This document shows, piece after piece, positions 42,021-50,528 of a stretch of 64,000 bases of DNA. Position numbers and translations under genes: made by a program. The notes beneath the pieces were generated by a model that was given only the letters and a program-made list of their open reading frames with translations, was not told where the DNA came from and ran no database searches. The stretch is from assembly GCF_014256275.1 (NCBI RefSeq), contig NZ_JACCFE010000001.1:97749-161748 (forward strand), given 5' to 3'. Every line of letters begins with the position of its first letter. Position 1 is the first letter of the stretch. This DNA is from Rhodococcus sp. 4CII. GTDB taxonomy: Bacteria > Actinomycetota > Actinomycetes > Mycobacteriales > Mycobacteriaceae.

Positions 42021-44642
42021 TCAGTGTGCGGAACGGTCGGCGGCCCTCTGCCATGTTCTGGTCACGGCCTGGTGCACACCGAGCACTGATGCCATCGGCA
42101 TCCCGTGCGATTCCGATCGCCAGGTGCTGAGCGGGTGAAGGGCGAGTACGAAGGTCACCGCCTGCCAATAGAGAATGCCGACCAGAATCGACAGCGCCAG
42201 CGCCAACCAGGGATGGTCGTCGCGCAGCGGCAGATACACCTGGAAGTGCGTCAGGTAGATGTAGAGCGACGCACTCGCCAGTACCCCTGCCACTCGGCTC
42301 AGCATCGTGGGGCACGGGACGGACCGGAGCCACACCAGAAGGCAGAGCCCACCGACGACGATGATTTCCCGCCGAGTCTCGCCGAAGAAGAATCCGGGAA
42401 CCGTGGCCACGGTCACCGCGGTGACGCACAGCCGCTGCCAGATGGTCGTCGACTTGGCGGCGGCCCAGCCGAGGGCGAACAACCAGAAGACCACCGGCGC
42501 GCTCAGGATGCGATTGCGGCTGTCGTCGACGTCGATAAGTCCGTACCGGGTGAGCATGCCGAGGGTCACGAACCCCATCGCGAACCAGAACGGGTGCCTG
42601 CGCTCGATGCGGTCGACGAGCGGTATGTAGAGCACCGCGGCGGCGACGAGCACGATGTACACAATCGCCTCGACGAACCAGTATCGCCACTCGGCGGACC
42701 ACCCGTCCGGACCGAAGATTCCGTTGAGCAGGAACGCACTGGTGATCCGGTAGTCCCCGGTGAGGGCGATTGCGGACCCGATCCACACCATGCTGGGCAC
42801 GGCGATCCGGGCGACGCTCCCGAGTGTGTGGCGGACACGGTCGGTCCGCTCGGCCGTGCCGAGGTGGAAGCGCGCGAAGTTGTAGCCCGCGATCCCGAGG
42901 AGCACGTGCGCTCCGCCGAGCAGCGTGAACAGGTGAATGTGCGAGCCCGCGATCAGCACGATCGCCACCGCGCGGAGCAGGACGTTGGTTTCCACCCTCC
43001 GCCACAGGTATCGCGGCCGCGGAGCCGCTGCGAAGTCCCCGACCGGGGTGGTGTGCCAGTTCTCGGGGAGGTGGCCGAGCATCTGCTCGAGTCGCAGGGA
43101 CATCCGCACGTAGGACAGGGAATCGCCGCCCAGGCTCACGAACGTGCTGTCGTCGGTGACGTGCGTGCAGCGGAGGATGTCGGCAAACAACGCCCTTACG
43201 GCGTCGGTGTCGGGGTCTGTGGTCGATTGCATCGCCGGCGGTCGTTCGGACGCGTGTGCCAGCTCGGCGACGGCGCGGAGGTCGGGTTTGCCGGTGGAGG
43301 TTCGCGGAAGCTCGTCGACGGGGAACACCCGGATGGCTGCGACGGGAAGACCCGAGGCCCGGGCGGTCGCGCGCCGGACCGTGTCCACATCGCCGCAGTT
43401 CTGGACGGCCACGATCAGTTCGTCCGTGCCGCCCGCGCAGCAGGCCGTCAGCCCGTGCTGCGCGAGGGCCGACTCGACGTGCTGCAGGTCGATCCGCAGT
43501 CCGAAGACCTTGGCGAATCGGCTGCGGCGACCGACCACCTCGTACAACCCGTCACCCGTCTGCCGGGCGAGGTCACCGGTCCGCAGTTCGCCGCCCAGGG
43601 TGTCACCGAGGCGCAGGTCCTCGGGGGTGTGGGCGTAGCCGAGCATCACGTTCGGCCCCGCGTAGATCAGCTCACCGGCGCCGTCCGGGGCGTCGGCGAC
43701 CGGTTCGAGCCGGAAGGATCCGCCGGGAACCGGCCGGCCGATCGACTGCGGGTCGGTGGCGGCGAGTTCCGGTGGCAGGTACGCCATCCGGGCCGTCGCC
43801 TCCGTCTGCCCGTACATGACGAACAACTCCCAGCCCCGCCGTCGACCCAGATCCGCAAAGGCCCGCACCCGGTCCGGTGCGAGCCGCCCGCCGGCCTGCG
43901 TGATGTACCGCAGGTCGGGCAGATCCAGTTCGTCGAACCCGATCCGGTCGAGGAGATCGAAGGTGTAGGGCACACCCGCGAAGCTGGTGCCGCGGTGCTC
44001 CCGGAGAAGGTCCCAGAACCCGGGGTCGGTGACCGAGCGAGTCGTGAGGACCAGGGCGGCGCCGCGCAGCAGGTGGCTGTGGATGACCGATAACCCGTAG
44101 CAGTAGTGCATCGGCAGCGTCGTCACCGCACGGTCGGTGCCCTGGATGTCGAGGTATTCCGCGATCGACTCGGCATTGGCCTGCACGTTGCGGTGCGAGA
44201 GGCGGACGAGTTTCGGTGATCCGGTTGACCCGGAGGTGCTCAGCAGCAGCGCGAGGTCGGGATGCAGCAGGTGCGCGGAGCCCTCCCGCTGCTTCTCTAC
44301 AACCGTGCGCCCGTCGGCGCTGCGCACCACGACGTCGGGTCGGTACGCGGCGATCAGGGCCTCGAGACTGTCGGGATTGTCGCCCGGTGCCAGCAACACC
44401 GGATGCCCGGCGAACAGGGCCGAGAGATAGGTGATGATCAGATCGATCTCGTTGGCGCCGGCGACCAACACGAGACGTCGGGTCCCGCCGAGCCGTGAGG
44501 CCACTCGCTCGACGCGTTCGGCCAGGTCACGGTAGGTGACCGTCTCGCCCGGTGTGATCAGTGCCGGGGCGTCACCGAATCGTCCCAGCTCACGCGCGAA
44601 GCGCACACCGGGGCGCTCTACATGGACGGACGAGCTGGACAC
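42021..44642 (-). CDS. Adenylation-carrier-membrane acyltransferase fusion
   Basis: One chain of 873 residues with three modules. Residues 1-465 are an ANL adenylation domain: STSGSTGSPK (135-144), MYGQTEA (276-282), GELRTGDLA, RRSRFAKVFGLRID and TSTGK (448-452), so the Lys needed for adenylation is present. Residues 475-545 form a peptidyl/acyl-carrier domain with phosphopantetheine site LGGDS (Ser508). From about 553 to 845 there are 9-10 helices of an acyltransferase-3 (OafA)-like domain (GSHIHLFTLLGGAHVLLG). This resembles DltA-DltC plus a membrane transferase in one polypeptide: activate a substrate, load it on the carrier, transfer it at the membrane. An IdeR-like box lies just upstream. 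The substrate and acceptor are unknown. Confidence 0.9.
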   Translation of the reverse strand: MSSSSVHVERPGVRFARELGRFGDAPALITPGETVTYRDLAERVERVASRLGGTRRLVLVAGANEIDLIITYLSALFAGHPVLLAPGDNPDSLEALIAAYRPDVVVRSADGRTVVEKQREGSAHLLHPDLALLLSTSGSTGSPKLVRLSHRNVQANAESIAEYLDIQGTDRAVTTLPMHYCYGLSVIHSHLLRGAALVLTTRSVTDPGFWDLLREHRGTSFAGVPYTFDLLDRIGFDELDLPDLRYITQAGGRLAPDRVRAFADLGRRRGWELFVMYGQTEATARMAYLPPELAATDPQSIGRPVPGGSFRLEPVADAPDGAGELIYAGPNVMLGYAHTPEDLRLGDTLGGELRTGDLARQTGDGLYEVVGRRSRFAKVFGLRIDLQHVESALAQHGLTACCAGGTDELIVAVQNCGDVDTVRRATARASGLPVAAIRVFPVDELPRTSTGKPDLRAVAELAHASERPPAMQSTTDPDTDAVRALFADILRCTHVTDDSTFVSLGGDSLSYVRMSLRLEQMLGHLPENWHTTPVGDFAAAPRPRYLWRRVETNVLLRAVAIVLIAGSHIHLFTLLGGAHVLLGIAGYNFARFHLGTAERTDRVRHTLGSVARIAVPSMVWIGSAIALTGDYRITSAFLLNGIFGPDGWSAEWRYWFVEAIVYIVLVAAAVLYIPLVDRIERRHPFWFAMGFVTLGMLTRYGLIDVDDSRNRILSAPVVFWLFALGWAAAKSTTIWQRLCVTAVTVATVPGFFFGETRREIIVVGGLCLLVWLRSVPCPTMLSRVAGVLASASLYIYLTHFQVYLPLRDDHPWLALALSILVGILYWQAVTFVLALHPLSTWRSESHGMPMASVLGVHQAVTRTWQRAADRSAH

Positions 44643-44654
44643 CGACCGAGTCTA

Positions 44655-44673
44655 TAAGGCATGCCGTACCTAA
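44655..44673 (-). promoter_or_regulatory. IdeR/DtxR-like iron box before the acyltransferase fusion
   Basis: On the minus strand TTAGGTACGGCATGCCTTA matches the IdeR consensus at about 13 of 19 positions, 13 bases before the start codon, where a repressor would block initiation. Confidence 0.55.
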
Positions 44674-44689
44674 CACGCCGGGTGGTGGC

Positions 44690-45370
44690 CACGCCATGAC
44701 CGCCAGGTGATCAGGCAGGGCCAGCGCGAGGGGCAACACGACCAGGGAGTTACGTGTGGCGCCGGTGAACACCACCGCTCGCCCGGAAGGCGGAACGCGC
44801 GGGCGACCAACAGTCCCGCGAACGACATCACAACGAGGAACGCCGCGTAGAAGGGCACCACCGCGGCCACGCCCGCGACCTGTCCCTCGAGCTTGGGCGC
44901 CTGGGAGGCAACCACAACCGCCAGCGTGACCGCCATCAACGGCACCATCAGCGACGTGGCCGCGTCCGAGGTCCTTCGCCCCGACGCCGCCCGCGCCACC
45001 CAGAACTGCGTCACCCAGGCCAGGCCGAGGGGAATGGCGATCAGCACCACGAACGCGGTGACGTACGGACCGACCTCGACGATGTCGGACAGGTCCGTAC
45101 CCAGGAACAGCACGAGAAAGCCCGGGAGCAGCAGCATCTGGGCGATCAGGAGCAGCAGTGGGGTCGCGGCGAGCAGTCGGCGGCTGCCGCCGCCGGCCAG
45201 CCCGGAGAAGACGATCACGTAGTCCACACTCGGGCACAGCAACACCAGCAGCACACCGATCCGGACGGCCTGATCGGCGGGCAGGAAGGTGAACATCGCG
45301 GCGACCACCACGGGGACGAGCAGGAAGTTGACCACCAGGGTGGCCGCGAAGAACCGGCCGTCGCCATTGA
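44690..45370 (-). pseudogene. ACR3-like transporter pseudogene (duplicate fragment)
   Basis: Fragment highly similar to the transporter at 54217-55212. The first about 75 and last about 40 residues are missing: homology starts at DGRFFAATLVVNF and ends near LALPDHLAV. A 10-base deletion around 44780-44795, relative to the intact copy, shifts the frame after VARAFRL. The Cys of LLCPCVDYV is Ser here (LLCPSVDYV). It sits between the acyltransferase fusion and an arsR gene. Non-functional. Confidence 0.88.
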
Positions 45371-45495
45371 CCCGGCGAACCACTCCCGCCACCGCGTCGA
45401 CAACCGACCAGTGACGCCGCCGCAACGGACGGTCCACCGTCCACCCGGTCCGAATCCGCTCTAGATCCCTGTCCTCCTCGTTCTGTGAACCCTCC

Positions 45496-45514
45496 CCGCT
45501 TTTCCGGAAAACGG
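45496..45514. promoter_or_regulatory. AT-centred palindrome upstream of the ACR3-like fragment
   Basis: CCGC-TTTTCCGGAAAA-CGG has a perfect 12-base core (45500-45511) in the 245-base gap between the pseudogene and arsR. Possibly an old operator; no factor suggested. Confidence 0.3.
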
Positions 45515-45590
45515 CAGGTCAAACCGGCGCGGCGTGTCGAGCTTGGATCGACGCGCTGAACCAGAAGGTCAGCAATTGATGACGAGCCTC

Positions 45591-45619
45591 GCCTGGTCGG
45601 GCCTGGTCGGGCCCGGTCG
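45591..45619. repeat. 10-bp tandem repeat
   Basis: GCCTGGTCGG occurs twice exactly, followed by a third degenerate unit (GCCCGGTCG). No gene crosses it. Confidence 0.6.
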
Positions 45620-45681
45620 ATTCGCCCGCCGGAGCCTGCGTCGGCGGTAGATTCGGCCGATCGTCCGGGTGATCGGGTTTT

Positions 45682-46041
45682 CTACGAGCAGCAGTTCGGG
45701 TCGAGCACGAAACACAGCGCCGCCAACGCGTCCCGGCGGGCGCGGTGATAAACGTTCATCCCGCGGCGCTCGGATTCGATCAACCCTGCGGTGCGGAGCT
45801 GACCGAGGTGGTGGCTGACGGTCGACTCGGACAGGGCGATGGTGGCCGCGAGGTCGCCGGTGGTCTGGGCCCCCGATTCTGCGGTGAGCAGCAGCGACAT
45901 CAGCTTGACCCGGGCCGGGTCGGCGATCGCCTTCAGCCGCAGCGCCACCTCCAGTGCCGCCGCGTCGTCCACCGGGCCCGCTGCCACCGGCGGGCAGCAC
46001 ACCGGGGCGGACATATCGACCAGGGGCAGGGTCTTAGGCAT
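45682..46041 (-). CDS. arsR: ArsR arsenic-responsive repressor (N-terminal Cys pair)
   Basis: Winged-helix repressor of 119 residues. Cys15-Cys16 (PVCCPP) are positioned as in Corynebacterium glutamicum ArsR, which uses an N-terminal Cys pair for As(III). Extra cysteines at the C-terminus (DPNCCS) may complete a site. Recognition-helix region is STVSHHLGQLRTAGLI, then wing ERRGMNVYH. Divergent from arsI, with a perfect palindrome between; it probably represses arsI and itself. Confidence 0.9.
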   Translation of the reverse strand: MPKTLPLVDMSAPVCCPPVAAGPVDDAAALEVALRLKAIADPARVKLMSLLLTAESGAQTTGDLAATIALSESTVSHHLGQLRTAGLIESERRGMNVYHRARRDALAALCFVLDPNCCS

Positions 46042-46061
46042 ACCCCATTCTCCCCACTATC

Positions 46062-46075
46062 TTGACTTAAGTCAA
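46062..46075. promoter_or_regulatory. ArsR operator between arsR and arsI
   Basis: TTGACTTAAGTCAA is a perfect 14-base palindrome, 20 bases before the arsR start and 61 before arsI. It differs from the TCGAC-N4-GTCGA boxes at the other ars promoters. Confidence 0.75.
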
Positions 46076-46136
46076 AAAGGTGGGAGGCTGGGGTTAGTAG
46101 TTATTCGATATATGTCGCACTGGCGGAGGTGGCGTC

Positions 46137-46625
46137 ATGTCCCGTATCCAGTTGGCCCTCAACGTCGATGATCTCGGCGCCGCGGTCACGTTCTACTCGA
46201 AGCTGTTCGGCGCGGACCCGGCCAAACGCGAGCCCGGCTACGCGAACTTCGCGATCGCCGAGCCGCCACTGAAACTGGTGCTGATCGAGAACCCCGGCAA
46301 GGGCGGCAGCATCAATCACCTCGGCGTCGAGGTGGAGTCCAGCGCGATCGTGCACGAGGAGATCGCCCGGCTCGCCGGGGAGGGCCTGTTCACCGAGGAG
46401 CAGATCGGCACCACGTGTTGCTTCGCCACCCAGGACAAGGTCTGGGTCACCGGCCCGGCCGGTGAGCAGTGGGAGGTCTACACCGTGCTCGCCGATTCCG
46501 ACACGTTCGGTACCAGCCCCGAGCTGCTCGCTGCCGAACCCGAGGGCGGATGCTCCTGCGAGAGCGGCTCTCCCGCCGCGCAAGGCGACGAGCACCAGCC
46601 CGCCGCCACGACCCGCTGCTGCTGA
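46137..46625 (+). CDS. arsI: ArsI/CadI-family lyase or metal-binding protein
   Basis: Glyoxalase/VOC-fold protein of 162 residues. IQLALNVDDLGAAVTFYSKL starts the fold; INHLGVEVES supplies a metal His; TTCCFATQDKVWVTGPAGEQWEVY supplies the vicinal Cys pair typical of ArsI C-As lyases and metal Glu. The C-terminal tail has several extra cysteines (GCSCESG, TRCC). ArsI removes methyl groups from trivalent organoarsenicals; close relatives (CadI) are induced by cadmium. Divergent from arsR; arsenic is favoured by context. Confidence 0.92.
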   Translation: MSRIQLALNVDDLGAAVTFYSKLFGADPAKREPGYANFAIAEPPLKLVLIENPGKGGSINHLGVEVESSAIVHEEIARLAGEGLFTEEQIGTTCCFATQDKVWVTGPAGEQWEVYTVLADSDTFGTSPELLAAEPEGGCSCESGSPAAQGDEHQPAATTRCC

Positions 46626-46712
46626 CAGCACCGCCCGGCCGGTGCGGGCGAGGACGAGGATCAGCAGGATCAGCCCGCGGTGCCCAGGCCTTCGGTGAGC
46701 GGCCGCCGCTGC

Positions 46713-48479
46713 TCAGTTCACCGGCGCCGTCTGCGCCGCCCCGACCATCGCCGTGAGTGCATCGACTCCGACCGGGTCGGTGGCGAGTTTCGGCACCACC
46801 GCGAACCGGGGGTGTGCGGCGGTGACGGCGCCGATCTCCTCCAGTTCGGTCGCGGCCCGCTGCCGCAGCAACGGCGACGTCGGTGCCGCGGCGGCGAGGG
46901 AGTTGTTGACCACCCACGCCCACGGCGCAATGCCGGCGCGCTGCAGGTCGGCCTGTAGTCCTTCGGCTTCGAGGCGGGGGGTGGTTTCGGCGAGGGTGAC
47001 CAGCAGCACCTTCGTCTCGTTCGGGTTCTGCAACCGCATCAGCGGGGTGGTGAAATTCGTGCTGTCGCCCATCTGTCGGGTGATCTCCCGGTGGTACGAC
47101 CCGGTGGCGTCGAGTAGGAGCAGGGTGTGGCCGGTGGGGGCGGTGTCGACGACAACGAACCGGCGCCGCGATTCGTGGATGATCCGGGAGAACGCCTGGA
47201 AGACGGCGACCTCTTCGGTGCACGGGGAGGCCAGGTCCTCGGCGAGGGTGGCGAGGCCCTGCTCGTCGAGGGCGGCGCCCTTGGTGGCCAGCACCCGCTG
47301 CCGGTACGCGGCGGTGGCCTCGGCCGGGTCGATCCGCGACACGGTCAGACCCTCGAGGTTTCCGTCGAGGGTGTCGGTCAGATGCGCAGCCGGGTCGGTG
47401 GTGGTCAGATGCACCTGGTGCCCGCGCTTCGCGAGGGCGACGGCGATCGCGGCGGCGAGGGTGGTCTTGCCGACCCCGCCCTTGCCCATGCACATGATCA
47501 GCCCGTGTCCGGCTTCGGCGAGTTCGTCGACCAGGGCGGACAGCGGCGCATCGGGTAACGGCGTTGCTTCTGCTGCGATGGCCTGCGGGGTGTCGGGGTT
47601 CGTGGTGAACAGGGCCTCGAGTGCGCTGATGCCGACCATGTTGGTGGCCTTGAGCTCGACCTGATCGAGCGGCAGACCGGCCAGGTCGGCGGGCAGGGCG
47701 GCGAGCGCGGCCTGCTCCCGCTGGTGAATGGCGGAGGCCAGTTCGTCCCCGCCGGTGGGGGTGGGCAGGACACCGTTGATCACGACGTGCTGGTGGGTGA
47801 GGCCGATGTCGGCGAGTTCGGTGTGGGTGCGGGCGATCTCGGTGAGCGGGGACCGCTGCGCCCGAGCGACCAGCACCAGGCGGGTGCGCCGCGGATCGGC
47901 GAGGGCGGCGACCGCGTCGGCGTAGATGCTGCGTTGTTTCTCCAGCCCGGACATCGGGCCCAGGCAGGAGGCGTCGCCCTTCCCTTCGTTGAGGAAGTCG
48001 GTCCACGACCCGGGCAGTTGCAGCAGCCGGATGGTGTGCCCGGTGGGTGCGGTGTCGAAGAGCACGTGATCGAAGTCGGCGACGGTGTCGTGGTCGGTGA
48101 GCAGGGCGGTGAACTCGTTGAACGAGGCGATCTCGGTGGTGCACGACCCGGAGAGTTGCTCTGTGATCGAGGCCAGTTCCTTCTCCGGTAACAGCCCGCG
48201 GACGGGTCCGATGATGCGTTCGCGGTAGGCGTCGGCGGCCTGCTCGGGATCGATCTCGAGCGCCGACAGCCCGGGCACGGTGCGAACGTCGGTGATGGTG
48301 TTGCCGATGGTCAGCCCGAAGACCTGCCCGACGTTCGAGGCGGGGTCGGTGCTCACCAGCAGCACCCGCTTACCCGCCCGCGCCAGGGAGATGGCTGCGG
48401 CGCAGGCGATGGAGGTCTTCCCGACCCCGCCCTTACCGGTGAAGAACAGGAAGCGGGGCGGGGTGTGAAGAAACTTCAT
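46713..48479 (-). CDS. arsA: Arsenite-transporting ATPase ArsA (two P-loops)
   Basis: Cytosolic ATPase of 588 residues that drives arsenite export. Two homologous halves each carry an ATPase P-loop, FTGKGGVGKTS near the start and CMGKGGVGKTT near residue 330, and DTAPTGHT switch-type motifs in both halves. Cysteines SGSCTTE and SPCTEEV provide As(III) ligands. ATG at 48479 follows a GAAAGG site; a TTG three codons earlier is less likely. It is 15 bases after arsD and last in the operon. ArsD delivers As(III), and ACR3 or another pump is the membrane partner. Confidence 0.94.
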   Translation of the reverse strand: MKFLHTPPRFLFFTGKGGVGKTSIACAAAISLARAGKRVLLVSTDPASNVGQVFGLTIGNTITDVRTVPGLSALEIDPEQAADAYRERIIGPVRGLLPEKELASITEQLSGSCTTEIASFNEFTALLTDHDTVADFDHVLFDTAPTGHTIRLLQLPGSWTDFLNEGKGDASCLGPMSGLEKQRSIYADAVAALADPRRTRLVLVARAQRSPLTEIARTHTELADIGLTHQHVVINGVLPTPTGGDELASAIHQREQAALAALPADLAGLPLDQVELKATNMVGISALEALFTTNPDTPQAIAAEATPLPDAPLSALVDELAEAGHGLIMCMGKGGVGKTTLAAAIAVALAKRGHQVHLTTTDPAAHLTDTLDGNLEGLTVSRIDPAEATAAYRQRVLATKGAALDEQGLATLAEDLASPCTEEVAVFQAFSRIIHESRRRFVVVDTAPTGHTLLLLDATGSYHREITRQMGDSTNFTTPLMRLQNPNETKVLLVTLAETTPRLEAEGLQADLQRAGIAPWAWVVNNSLAAAAPTSPLLRQRAATELEEIGAVTAAHPRFAVVPKLATDPVGVDALTAMVGAAQTAPVN

Positions 48480-48494
48480 AGCGGGCAAAGCCTT

Positions 48495-48914
48495 TCAGCA
48501 GCAACTGGTGCTGTTGTTGTTGTCGTCTGTGGCGCAGCAGGATCCGGCGTCGGTGGCTTCGGTCAGCCCGAGCATCTGGATCCCGGCCGGAGCCGTGGCC
48601 GGGGCCTCGGCGTTCAGTCCGGCCCACTTGGCGAGCTGGGCGCGGTCGGGGTAGCGGCCGGTCTGCGCGGTCACCCCATCCACCAACACCAGCGGCAGCC
48701 CTTCGGAGCCGGAGACCTGCAGGAACGCCGTGACGGGTTCGCGCTGCGCGAACGCGAGCGGTTCGCTGGCCAGGTTGAATCGAGCGATGTTCCCGCCCTG
48801 GGAGCGGACCCAGTCCATGTCGGCGGAGAAGGTGACCAACGCCTGGTCGACGTCGTCGCCGCAGACGCCGGTGTTGCAGCACAGGGCGGGTTCGAAAATT
48901 TCGATGGTGCTCAT
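48495..48914 (-). CDS. arsD: Arsenic metallochaperone ArsD
   Basis: Small 139-residue thioredoxin-fold metallochaperone that hands As(III) to ArsA. EIFEPALCCNTGVCG has Cys12, Cys13 and Cys18, the catalytic triad of ArsD. The C-terminal tail is Cys-rich (GSCCATD, TSCC), common in ArsD. Directly precedes arsA. Confidence 0.95.
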   Translation of the reverse strand: MSTIEIFEPALCCNTGVCGDDVDQALVTFSADMDWVRSQGGNIARFNLASEPLAFAQREPVTAFLQVSGSEGLPLVLVDGVTAQTGRYPDRAQLAKWAGLNAEAPATAPAGIQMLGLTEATDAGSCCATDDNNNSTSCC

Positions 48915-48934
48915 GGTGTTCTCCTCGGCCGATC

Positions 48935-49357
48935 TCAGGACTGGTGGGTGGTGCTGCGGAGTTGGGTGGCGAGCTGGTCGACGCGGGCGGCGATGTCGTC
49001 ACGGACCAGCCGCATCCGCTCGATCCCGTCGATGCCGCGCTCGGACGGCTCGACGGTGTCCCAGTTCTCGAACCGGGTGCCCTCCACCGGGTCGACGTGC
49101 GCCTCGCGGCCGAGGGTGACCACCAGATCGACGTCGCGGACCAGCTGCGGGTCGATCAGTGTCGGGGTTTCCCCGGTGATGTCGACCCCGACCTCGAGCA
49201 GCGACTCCGCCGACAGGGCGTTGACCGCGGTGCCCGGTTTGGTGCCGGCGGAGTACACGTCGACGTCGTTGCCGGCTGCTTTGCGCATCAGTCCGGCGGC
49301 CATTTGGGACTTGCCGCCGTTCTTCACGCACACGAACAACACGGAGGGCTTACTCAT
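48935..49357 (-). CDS. LMW phosphatase-fold arsenate reductase-like protein, P-loop Lys
   Basis: A 140-residue LMW-PTP fold protein. The active loop reads CVKNGGKSQMA: the catalytic Cys is present but the sixth-position Arg of CX5R is Lys. The acid loop VTLGREAHVDP lacks the second and third Cys of the other copies. It may be a divergent actinobacterial ArsC that depends on mycothiol, or an arsenate-binding protein without full catalysis. Third arsC-like gene in the operon, 20 bases before arsD. Confidence 0.85.
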   Translation of the reverse strand: MSKPSVLFVCVKNGGKSQMAAGLMRKAAGNDVDVYSAGTKPGTAVNALSAESLLEVGVDITGETPTLIDPQLVRDVDLVVTLGREAHVDPVEGTRFENWDTVEPSERGIDGIERMRLVRDDIAARVDQLATQLRSTTHQS

Positions 49358-49371
49358 GGTGGTCACCCGGT

Positions 49372-49782
49372 TCAGGCGGTGGCGGGGACGAGTTCGGCGA
49401 TCAGCGTTTGCACCTTGGCCTTGATCTCGTCGCGGATCGGGCGGACCGCGTCGACGCCCTGACCGGCCGGATCCTCGAGGACCCAATCCCGGTAGCTGGT
49501 GCCGGGGAAGACCGGGCAGGTGTCACCGCAGCCCATGGTGATGACCACGTCGGAGGCCTGCACCGCGTCGACGGTGAGAATCTTCGGGGACTCGGCGCTG
49601 ATGTCGATGCCGATCTCGGCCATCGCCTCGACGGCGGCCGGGTTCACCTGATCGGCCGGGGCGGATCCGGCGGAGCGGACCTCGACCCGGTCACCGGCGA
49701 GGTGGGTGAGGAATCCGGCGGCCATCTGGGAGCGGCCGGCGTTGTGGACGCAGACGAACAGCACGCTCGGGGTCGTGGACAT
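49372..49782 (-). CDS. arsC: Arsenate reductase, LMW-phosphatase fold
   Basis: Cytosolic arsenate reductase of 136 residues. CX5R loop CVHNAGRSQMA, acid loop ITMGCGDTCPVFPG, which supplies further cysteines. This is the thioredoxin- or mycothiol-dependent type. Start ATG 49782 follows GAAAGGACC; in-frame codons upstream add only six residues. Middle of the arsR-acr3-arsC-arsC-arsC'-arsD-arsA operon. Confidence 0.93.
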   Translation of the reverse strand: MSTTPSVLFVCVHNAGRSQMAAGFLTHLAGDRVEVRSAGSAPADQVNPAAVEAMAEIGIDISAESPKILTVDAVQASDVVITMGCGDTCPVFPGTSYRDWVLEDPAGQGVDAVRPIRDEIKAKVQTLIAELVPATA

Positions 49783-49844
49783 AAGCGCAGGTCCTTTCAC
49801 GAAAATATGGTGAGGTCGGAAAGCTGATGGGTGGGGATGCGGGT

Positions 49845-50528
49845 TCAGGCGGGGACGGTGGTGAGCTCGGCCAGCAGCTGCCGCACCCGGGCGTCGAGGT
49901 CGTCGCGGATCACCCGCACCGCCTCGATCGGTTGACCTTCGGGGTCGTCGAGGGCCCAGTCCAGGTACCGCTTGCCGGGGTAGATCGCGCAGGCGTCGCC
50001 GCAGCCCATCGACACCACCACGTCCGCGGCGGCGACGACGTCGTCAGTCAGCGGCTTGGGGTACTCGGCGCCCAGGTCCAGGCCGAGTTCGGTCATCGCC
50101 AGGGTCACGGTGGGGTTGATGGCGTGGATCGGGGCGGAGCCGGCGGAGCGGACGTGCACCCGCCCCTGCGCGTGGTGATCGAGCAGGGCGGCGGCCATCT
50201 GGGAGCGGCCGGCGTTGTGGACGCAGACGAACAGCACCTCGGGCACATCCTTCGGTGCCGCACCGCGGGATTGGGCCAGGGCGGTGAGCCGGTCGGCGGC
50301 GAACCGGGCCGCCAAGGTGGTCAGGTGGGTGTGCACCTTCGCGGTGCGGCGCAGCGCGGTGTAGGACTCGAAGACGTACCGCTCCACCGTCTGCGGGGAG
50401 AACACCCCGGTGTATTTGGCGGCCAGATCCTCGGCGTTGCGTGACAGGACCGCCTGCGGCATCAACAGTTCCGGCTGCGCCCGATGGACCTGGGAGCGCA
50501 GTTCCTCATCGAGCGGGTTCTCGGACAT
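49845..50528 (-). CDS. arsC: Arsenate reductase with N-terminal helical domain
   Basis: A 227-residue fusion. Residues about 25-85 form a helical domain (SPQTVERYVFESYTALRRTA), common in actinobacterial ArsC proteins. The C-terminal LMW fold has CVHNAGRSQMA and SMGCGDACAIYPG. The N-terminal domain may bind a thiol partner. Its ATG overlaps the acr3 stop by one base (TGATG), so it should be translationally coupled to the pump. Confidence 0.93.
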   Translation of the reverse strand: MSENPLDEELRSQVHRAQPELLMPQAVLSRNAEDLAAKYTGVFSPQTVERYVFESYTALRRTAKVHTHLTTLAARFAADRLTALAQSRGAAPKDVPEVLFVCVHNAGRSQMAAALLDHHAQGRVHVRSAGSAPIHAINPTVTLAMTELGLDLGAEYPKPLTDDVVAAADVVVSMGCGDACAIYPGKRYLDWALDDPEGQPIEAVRVIRDDLDARVRQLLAELTTVPA

